Shown here: positions 5,051-5,091 of the stretch, one piece after another
Layout: every line of letters begins with the position of its first letter
Position numbering within the stretch: position 1 is the first letter of the stretch
NCBI GenBank assembly: GCA_005877535.1
Contig: VBOM01000224.1
Location: 1-5,091 of the forward strand
Origin: Nitrospirota bacterium
Lineage (GTDB): Bacteria; Nitrospirota; Nitrospiria; Nitrospirales; Nitrospiraceae
Direction: 5' to 3'
Length of the DNA: 5,091 bases
The notes under the pieces: model-generated
What the model saw: only the letters and a program-made list of their open reading frames with translations
Databases searched by the model: none
What the model was told of the DNA's origin: nothing
Made by a program: the position numbers and the translations under genes

Positions 5051-5091
5051 CGACGAACTCGAAACCCTAAAACCCTTCTTACCCCATCAAG

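Overview
The window looks like a stretch of a bacterial chromosome, most probably from the Nitrospirota (Nitrospira-like). This assignment is an inference. It rests on the mixed GC-rich coding style, a DUF1566 protein with an N-terminal helix and Gly-rich linker of a type I remember from Nitrospira, and an intergenic repeat (9-bp GGTTTGTCT-like units in palindromic arrangement next to a GGCGGACTTTTTCAG block) that I also remember from that genus. No database search was possible.

Layout: (1) From the left edge to 1120, minus strand, there is a CPA2/Kef-type cation:proton antiporter whose C-terminus lies outside the window. (2) Its 5' leader (about 1286-1121, minus strand) holds a recognisable crcB-type fluoride riboswitch aptamer, a -10-like box placed just upstream of it, a downstream hairpin with a U-rich tail, and a strong Shine-Dalgarno (SD) sequence. 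The antiporter is therefore predicted to be a fluoride-induced, fluoride-resistance gene. (3) 1440-1613 is a non-coding repetitive element. (4) 1614-2993, minus strand, encodes a complete DUF3422 membrane-anchored protein. (5) 2994-3618 is a long non-coding region with degenerate 8-bp repeats, a 22-bp dyad, a 16-bp direct repeat, an 8-bp inverted repeat with widely spaced arms, and a near-perfect sigma-54 promoter. (6) 3619-4182, plus strand, encodes a small lipoprotein with a HEAT-like C-terminal helical pair. (7) 4298-4987, plus strand, encodes a secreted DUF1566 protein, followed by an intrinsic terminator at 5018-5050.

How the genes relate: the riboswitch and antiporter form one self-contained fluoride-response unit. 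The lipoprotein and DUF1566 genes are both predicted to be exported, lie on the same strand, are separated by 115 bp with no terminator, and share the terminator after the second gene, so they plausibly form a two-gene cell-envelope operon under sigma-54-type control. DUF3422 stands between these units, flanked on both sides by degenerate short-period repeats, and appears functionally independent.
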